From: UBA4582 sp964228885
GTDB taxonomy: Bacteria > Pseudomonadota > Gammaproteobacteria > Pseudomonadales > Azotimanducaceae
NCBI GenBank assembly: GCA_964228885.1
Contig: CAXRCG010000184.1
Span: 1-9,742, forward strand
Direction: 5' to 3'
Length of the DNA: 9,742 nucleotides
A program made the translations under genes and the position numbers. The notes under the pieces are model-generated. The model made no database searches. It worked only from the letters and a program-made list of their open reading frames with translations, and was not told the DNA's origin. Positions 6,258 to 9,742 of the stretch are shown here, in pieces. The number at the start of each line of letters is the position of its first letter. The first letter of the stretch is position 1.

Positions 6258-6313
6258 GTCACTCAGGCACAAGTTGTAGAATGGCGCGCCTCTGCCATCA
6301 GCCTAGCGAAAAT

Positions 6314-7114
6314 ATGTCCGAAAAATCTCCCGAAACAAGTGAGCATGCGCCAATCTTTCCTCGTATTCGCATTGTGCTGATAGAAACGAGTCACCCCGGT
6401 AATATCGGTGCGGCGGCACGGGCGATGAAAAATATGGGGCTAACGGCGCTATATCTTGTCAATCCGCTGCAGTTTCCTCACGAGAAGGCCATTTGGCGTT
6501 CAGCCAGTGCTGTCGATGTGGTGGAAAACGCGAAAGTGGTTGCCACCCTCGATGAAGCATTGGCTGACTGTCAGTTGATCGTCGGCACTTCGGCACGCGA
6601 TCGGCGTATACCATGGCCAATGCTAGAGCCGAAAAGCTGTGGCGAACTTGCCGTAGCAGAGCATGCGCTTGGTCATGAGATCGCGATTATATTTGGTCGC
6701 GAAGACAGAGGGCTTAAGAACGAAGAGTTGCAGCGCTGTCATTACCACGTGAATATTCCTACTGGACAAGCATATAGCTCTCTGAATCTCGCCATGGCGG
6801 TGCAGGTGTTGAGCTATGAGATTCTGCAGGCGAAGATCGCAAAAGACGCAGCACCCGATCAATCAGCGCCATATGCGGATGTTGCGCGGCAGGACGAGAG
6901 TTGGGACATGGATTTTGCCCAAAGCCAAGCCGTTGAGTTGATGATGGACCATTTGGAGCAAACCCTTATCGAAGTTGATTTCCATGATCCAGAGAATCCA
7001 CGGCAGCTGATGACGCGGTTGCGCCGTATGTTTAACCGTATACGCATGGATAAAATGGAAGTGAACATTTTGCGCGGGTTTCTGACCGCTGTTAATCGGA
7101 AGAGACGCGAATAA
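6314..7114 (+). CDS. trmJ: tRNA (cytidine/uridine-2'-O)-methyltransferase TrmJ
   Basis: This is a 266-aa SPOUT-class (trefoil-knot) enzyme that in E. coli methylates the 2'-O of C32 or U32 in the tRNA anticodon loop using SAM. Motifs are clear: IRIVLIETSHPGNIGAAARA (18-37), the knot segment IIFGREDRGLKNEEL (125-139) and IPTGQAYSSLNLAMAVQV (148-165). The C-terminal helical extension typical of TrmJ follows, ending in NILRGFLTAVNRKRRE. I prefer the ATG at 6314 because known family members begin close to the IRIVLVETSHPGN segment. The frame also allows an ATG at 6281 (11 residues more, MARLCHQPSEN). Neither has a good ribosome binding site. It is placed before iscR, as in many gammaproteobacteria, but without cysE between them. 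Confidence 0.93.
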   Translation: MSEKSPETSEHAPIFPRIRIVLIETSHPGNIGAAARAMKNMGLTALYLVNPLQFPHEKAIWRSASAVDVVENAKVVATLDEALADCQLIVGTSARDRRIPWPMLEPKSCGELAVAEHALGHEIAIIFGREDRGLKNEELQRCHYHVNIPTGQAYSSLNLAMAVQVLSYEILQAKIAKDAAPDQSAPYADVARQDESWDMDFAQSQAVELMMDHLEQTLIEVDFHDPENPRQLMTRLRRMFNRIRMDKMEVNILRGFLTAVNRKRRE

Positions 7115-7183
7115 TTCCTTGGAACCTGGCACTTACTGGTCGATGTTGTATAAAAAATTGCAGTTAGGACTTTCCTTTCGCAA

Positions 7184-7208
7184 ATACTTGACTAAAATGA
7201 TCGGGTAT
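7184..7208 (+). promoter_or_regulatory. Upstream type 1 IscR binding site
   Basis: This 25-bp site matches the E. coli type 1 IscR consensus at 23 of 25 positions by my alignment: left part ATACTTGACT, A/T-rich centre, right part GATCGGGTAT. The two mismatches are at positions 16-17. No acceptable -10 lies 16-18 bp after its TTGACT, so it does not look like part of a core promoter. Type 1 sites are bound by the [2Fe-2S] form of IscR. Confidence 0.75.
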
Positions 7209-7228
7209 TACCGTTGAGGCTAACTGAA

Positions 7229-7263
7229 CCCAACCCGTTACCGTCACGTATAACGTGATTGGG
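7229..7263. repeat. Inverted repeat in the iscR upstream region
   Basis: TCACGT (7244-7249) and ACGTGA (7253-7258) form a 6-bp perfect inverted repeat around ATA. It is enclosed by CCCAA (7229-7233) and TTGGG (7259-7263). It lies between the two IscR sites. A regulator operator or a DNA/RNA hairpin are possible; there is no T-run for a trmJ terminator. Confidence 0.35.
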
Positions 7264-7297
7264 ACAAGCAAGACCTAGTTTGACCGCATTACCCAAA

Positions 7298-7315
7298 CTG
7301 ATTACATGTGATCAG
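7298..7315. promoter_or_regulatory. Imperfect 18-bp palindrome upstream of the iscR promoter
   Basis: CTGATTACATGTGATCAG pairs at eight of nine symmetric positions. It ends about 25 bp before the -35 of the iscR promoter, a usual activator or repressor position. The half-site spacing does not fit the FNR or CRP consensus, so the regulator is unknown. Confidence 0.35.
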
Positions 7316-7337
7316 TGTTAATGGCAAAAAGGCAACT

Positions 7338-7362
7338 ATAATTGACCAAAACAGTCGGGTAT
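7338..7362 (+). promoter_or_regulatory. Promoter-embedded type 1 IscR binding site
   Basis: This 25-bp site matches the type 1 IscR consensus at 23 of 25 positions by my alignment: left part ATAATTGACC, centre AAAAC, right part AGTCGGGTAT. It covers the -35 and most of the spacer of the iscR promoter, so bound [2Fe-2S]-IscR would block RNA polymerase. This is the known autorepression scheme of the operon. Confidence 0.85.
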
Positions 7363-7370
7363 TGCATAAT
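7342..7370 (+). promoter_or_regulatory. Sigma-70 promoter of the isc operon
   Basis: TTGACC (7342-7347, 5/6) and CATAAT (7365-7370, 5/6) are exactly 17 bp apart and overlap the downstream IscR site. Transcription would begin near 7377, giving a leader of about 110 nt before iscR. Confidence 0.75.
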
Positions 7371-7475
7371 TCGGATCCCTGAAAGCTGCCAACCGGTACC
7401 CTGGTTCCTGCATTGAATTAATCAGTCACGCGCCAACGTCAGTGCTTGATTTTTAGTAGGTGAGCAACAATATAT

Positions 7476-7483
7476 AAGGTGGT
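7476..7483 (+). promoter_or_regulatory. Strong ribosome binding site of iscR
   Basis: AAGGTGGT differs by one base from the full anti-SD complement AAGGAGGT and ends 3 nt before the ATG at 7487, fixing the iscR start. Confidence 0.65.
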
Positions 7484-7486
7484 GAA

Positions 7487-8044
7487 ATGAGATTAACGGC
7501 GAAAGGAAGATACGCGGTAACGGCAATGCTTGACCTTGCGGTTCATGGTCAAGCTAAGCCCATCAGTCTCGCTGAAATTTCCGCGCGACAGGGCATCAGT
7601 CTGTCATACCTTGAGCAACTGTTTGCGAAGTTGCGACGAAATGAGTTGGTCTCAAGTGTGCGTGGCCCCGGCGGGGGTTACCGATTAAGCAAAAAACCTG
7701 AAGACATTTATGTTGCCCAAATAGTGGATTCAGTGGACGAGAACGTCGATGCAACCAGATGTCAGGGTAAAGCGAATTGCCAGCAAGGGGAGACTTGCTT
7801 GACCCATGAGCTTTGGACAGAGCTGTCGGAGCAGATTCACCAGTTTTTGAATCAGATAAATCTTGCGAGCATTATTGCGAAGCGCGCAGTGCGTGAGCGA
7901 GCTGATCGTCAAAACACGCTGCAAGAACAGGATATCGAGGGGCGAGAACATCCCGGTGAAACGTTTACGTCAGCACCAGAAACAGCAGAACAGGATCTTG
8001 TCGAGGAACTAGTAAATTTCCCCGCCCAAGAAGCGCAGGCTTAA
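7487..8044 (+). CDS. iscR: Fe-S cluster-responsive transcriptional regulator IscR
   Basis: This Rrf2-family regulator of 185 aa begins with the signature MRLTAKGRYAVTAMLDLA and a winged-helix DNA-binding domain (about 1-70, including YLEQLFAKLR and SSVRGPGGGYRL). The [2Fe-2S] ligands C92, C98, C104 and H107 sit at exactly the E. coli positions, so cluster sensing should be intact. In E. coli holo-IscR represses the isc operon via type 1 sites, and apo-IscR acts at type 2 sites. Two type 1 sites upstream support the same autoregulation here. The C-terminus, from about residue 136, is a Gln/Glu-rich acidic tail and makes the protein 23 aa longer than E. coli IscR (162 aa). It is followed by iscS after 45 nt in the standard isc order. 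Confidence 0.97.
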   Translation: MRLTAKGRYAVTAMLDLAVHGQAKPISLAEISARQGISLSYLEQLFAKLRRNELVSSVRGPGGGYRLSKKPEDIYVAQIVDSVDENVDATRCQGKANCQQGETCLTHELWTELSEQIHQFLNQINLASIIAKRAVRERADRQNTLQEQDIEGREHPGETFTSAPETAEQDLVEELVNFPAQEAQA

Positions 8045-8089
8045 AGTCTGTAAAAGAGTTAAACCGATAGATAGTGCAATGAGATGAAC

Positions 8090-9304
8090 ATGAGAGTGCC
8101 AATATATTTTGATTACGCTGCGACAACGCCGGTAGACCCGCGGGTTGCGCAAAAGATGAGCGAGTGCCTGCTAGCGGAAGGGAACTTTGGGAATCCGGCA
8201 AGCCGCTCACACAAGTTCGGCTGGGAAGCAGAAGAAGCCGTTGAGATAGCCAGACGCCAGATCGCAGATTTGATACATGCAGACCCTAGGGAGATTGTCT
8301 GGACCTCCGGAGCAACAGAGTCCGATAACTTGGCGATCAAGGGTATCGCGCATTTTTATAAGACCCGAGGCCAGCACATCATCACGTCGAAAATCGAACA
8401 CAAGGCTGTGCTCGATACTTGTCGTCACCTCGAGCGAGAAGGTTTTGAAGTCACTTATCTTGAGCCAGGCGCCGATGGCATCATCGAGCCGAAACAAGTA
8501 GAAGAGGCGATTCGGGAAGACACAACCCTTGTTTCCATCATGCATGTGAACAATGAAATCGGTGTGATAAATGACATCGCAGCCATTGGCGAAGTTTGCC
8601 GAGCAAAGAAAGTCTTTTTCCACGTGGATGCAGCGCAGAGTGCTGGAAAAGTTGACATTAACCTGGAGGAAATGAAAGTTGACCTGATGGCTTTTTCAGG
8701 ACACAAGATTTACGGTCCAAAGGGTGTGGGTGTGCTCTATGTCCGTCGTAAGCCGAGGGTGCGCCTTGAGGCTCAAATGCACGGTGGTGGCCACGAACGA
8801 GGTATGCGCTCCGGTACACTTGCCACCCACCAGCTTGTCGGCATGGGTGAAGCATTTAGAATCGCCAAAGACGAAATGGCGGAAGAACAGGTTCGGCTGA
8901 CAGCATTGCGCAAACGCCTTTGGGAAGGTCTAAGCGATATGGAAGAGGTGCACGTTAATGGCAGCTATGACCATCGTGCGCCAGGTTTTTTGAACGTGAG
9001 CTTTAATTTTGTCGAAGGTGAATCGTTGATTATGTCACTCAGCGATCTGGCAGTTTCCTCGGGTTCTGCCTGCACCTCAGCCAGTCTTGAGCCTTCCTAC
9101 GTGCTTCGTGCATTGGGTCTTAATGATGAAATGGCACATAGCTCGCTGAGGTTTTCAGTGGGTCGGTTCACATCCGAAGAAGATATTGACTACGCGATAG
9201 GCCAGGTGCGCGCAGCAGTAGAAAAATTAAGAGAATTATCACCACTTTGGGATATGTACAAAGACGGCGTTGATCTTGATAAAATTGAGTGGGCAGCACA
9301 TTAG
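8090..9304 (+). CDS. iscS: Cysteine desulfurase IscS
   Basis: This PLP-dependent enzyme converts L-cysteine to alanine and passes the persulfide sulfur to IscU, and in general also to tRNA-thiolation and other partners. Starting at the ATG at 8090 the product is 404 aa, exactly E. coli length. The PLP lysine (SGHKIYGPKG) is then K206 and the catalytic cysteine in SSGSACTSASLEPSY is C328, both E. coli numbers, with no indel. Other signatures are DYAATTPVDPR, SGATESDNLAIKG, HVNNEIGV, HVDAAQSAGK and the C-terminal IscU-interacting end SPLWDMYKDGVDLDKIEWAAH. An ATG two codons earlier (8084) is possible, but 8090 fits homology and has GAG about 6 nt upstream. It belongs to the iscR-iscS-iscU operon. 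Confidence 0.97.
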   Translation: MRVPIYFDYAATTPVDPRVAQKMSECLLAEGNFGNPASRSHKFGWEAEEAVEIARRQIADLIHADPREIVWTSGATESDNLAIKGIAHFYKTRGQHIITSKIEHKAVLDTCRHLEREGFEVTYLEPGADGIIEPKQVEEAIREDTTLVSIMHVNNEIGVINDIAAIGEVCRAKKVFFHVDAAQSAGKVDINLEEMKVDLMAFSGHKIYGPKGVGVLYVRRKPRVRLEAQMHGGGHERGMRSGTLATHQLVGMGEAFRIAKDEMAEEQVRLTALRKRLWEGLSDMEEVHVNGSYDHRAPGFLNVSFNFVEGESLIMSLSDLAVSSGSACTSASLEPSYVLRALGLNDEMAHSSLRFSVGRFTSEEDIDYAIGQVRAAVEKLRELSPLWDMYKDGVDLDKIEWAAH

Positions 9305-9340
9305 GCAAGCCCTGTAGGATTAGAAGTAGGAGTAGAAGGC

Positions 9341-9724
9341 ATGGCATATAGTAAACAGGTAATGGATCATTACGATAATCCTCGCAATGTTGGCAAGATG
9401 AATGCTGACGATAGCGATGTGGGCACTGGCATGGTGGGTGCGCCCGCTTGTGGCGATGTGATGCGGCTTCAAATAAAGGTGAGCGATGATGGCGTGATTG
9501 AGGATGCCAAATTTAAAACTTATGGCTGCGGTTCAGCGATCGCTTCAAGCTCATTGTTAACAGAATGGGTGAAAGGTCGAACACTTGATGAGGCAGCCGC
9601 CATCAAGAACACTGAGCTGGCGGAAGAATTGGCCCTGCCGCCCGTAAAAATCCATTGTTCTGTGCTGGCGGAAGATGCAATTAAAGCAGCTGTGAAAGAC
9701 ATTAGGCAAAAGCGAGACTCCTAG
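9341..9724 (+). CDS. iscU: Fe-S cluster assembly scaffold protein IscU
   Basis: This 127-aa scaffold receives sulfur from IscS and iron to build [2Fe-2S] and [4Fe-4S] clusters, then hands them on with HscA/HscB. All key residues are visible at E. coli positions: C37 with D39 (GAPACGDVM), C63 (YGCGSAIASSS), H105 and C106. The HscA recognition motif LPPVK is at 99-103. The N-terminus MAYSKQVMDHYDNPRNVG is the family signature. AGGAG lies 8 nt before the ATG, and the gap from iscS is 36 nt. Nothing in it is unusual. Confidence 0.98.
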   Translation: MAYSKQVMDHYDNPRNVGKMNADDSDVGTGMVGAPACGDVMRLQIKVSDDGVIEDAKFKTYGCGSAIASSSLLTEWVKGRTLDEAAAIKNTELAEELALPPVKIHCSVLAEDAIKAAVKDIRQKRDS

Positions 9725-9739
9725 GAAACGGAAAGCACT

Positions 9740-9742
9740 ATG
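9740..9742 (+). CDS. Start codon of the next isc gene, probably iscA (cut by window end)
   Basis: An ATG ends the window 15 nt after the iscU stop, with purine-rich AGGAAACGGAAAG just upstream. In gammaproteobacterial isc operons iscA follows iscU, so this is the likely start, but no coding sequence is visible to confirm it. Confidence 0.4.

Larger units (their letters stand above)
7115..7486. other. 372-nt trmJ-iscR intergenic regulatory region
   Basis: No gene is seen here. The stretch holds two type 1 IscR sites, a sigma-70 promoter, an inverted repeat and an imperfect palindrome. In the long iscR leader a small stem is possible, with AACCGG (7391-7396) and CTGGTT (7401-7406) pairing with one G-U. 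No intrinsic terminator for trmJ was found. Confidence 0.6.

Noticed and set aside
6281..6313. Eleven-residue N-terminal extension of TrmJ
   Set aside because: The residues do not resemble TrmJ N-termini and the ATG has no clear ribosome binding site; kept only as an alternative start.
7298..7315. FNR or CRP binding site
   Set aside because: The TGAT and ATCA half-sites are separated by 8 bases, not the 4 of FNR, and the CRP core TGTGA-N6-TCACA is absent.
8084..8089. ATG two codons upstream of the chosen iscS start
   Set aside because: Starting at 8090 gives exactly the E. coli length and catalytic residue numbers; the earlier ATG is possible but less supported.
8207..8623. A 138-codon minus-strand open frame inside iscS
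   Set aside because: iscS is conserved residue for residue on the other strand; the antisense frame shows no motif or ribosome binding site.

Overview
The window reads as chromosomal DNA of a gammaproteobacterium, plausibly a marine or free-living one outside the Enterobacteriaceae. Three things support this: a yajC-secD-secF block, a suhB/trmJ pair, and an iscR-iscS-iscU operon whose products keep E. coli residue numbering (IscR C92/C98/C104/H107, IscS K206/C328, IscU C37/C63/C106). I cannot name the genus from sequence alone.

Layout. Positions 1-1398 (minus strand) hold an AT-richer two-gene accessory unit. It has a 96-aa double-glycine-leader, bacteriocin-like peptide followed 60 nt later by a membrane protein with a complete rhomboid intramembrane serine protease core, cut by the left edge. 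Positions 1399-2013 are non-coding but contain nested inverted repeats and possible promoters for the divergent units. Positions 2014-5308 (plus) carry yajC, secD and secF, the accessory module of the Sec translocon. suhB (5323-6123, minus) converges on secF and is divergent from trmJ (6314-7114, plus). Positions 7115-7486 form a regulatory region with two near-consensus type 1 IscR sites, 154 bp apart start to start, one embedded in a good sigma-70 promoter. Then come iscR (7487-8044), iscS (8090-9304), iscU (9341-9724) and an ATG at the very end that is probably iscA.

How the parts work together. YajC/SecD/SecF help SecYEG complete protein export using the proton-motive force. SuhB (inositol monophosphatase family, also an rRNA antitermination factor in E. 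coli) and TrmJ (tRNA Cm32/Um32 methyltransferase) are housekeeping RNA/metabolism genes commonly linked to isc. IscS provides sulfur and IscU scaffolds Fe-S clusters. IscR senses cluster supply and represses its own operon through the promoter-embedded site.

The part that is not routine is the left end. A secretion-leader peptide rich in glycine zippers sits in an apparent operon with a rhomboid protease that has an unusual N-terminal extension (two membrane segments plus a possible PH-like domain). It lies where many gammaproteobacteria have tgt next to yajC. Its function (processing, immunity or something else) is not established by the sequence.
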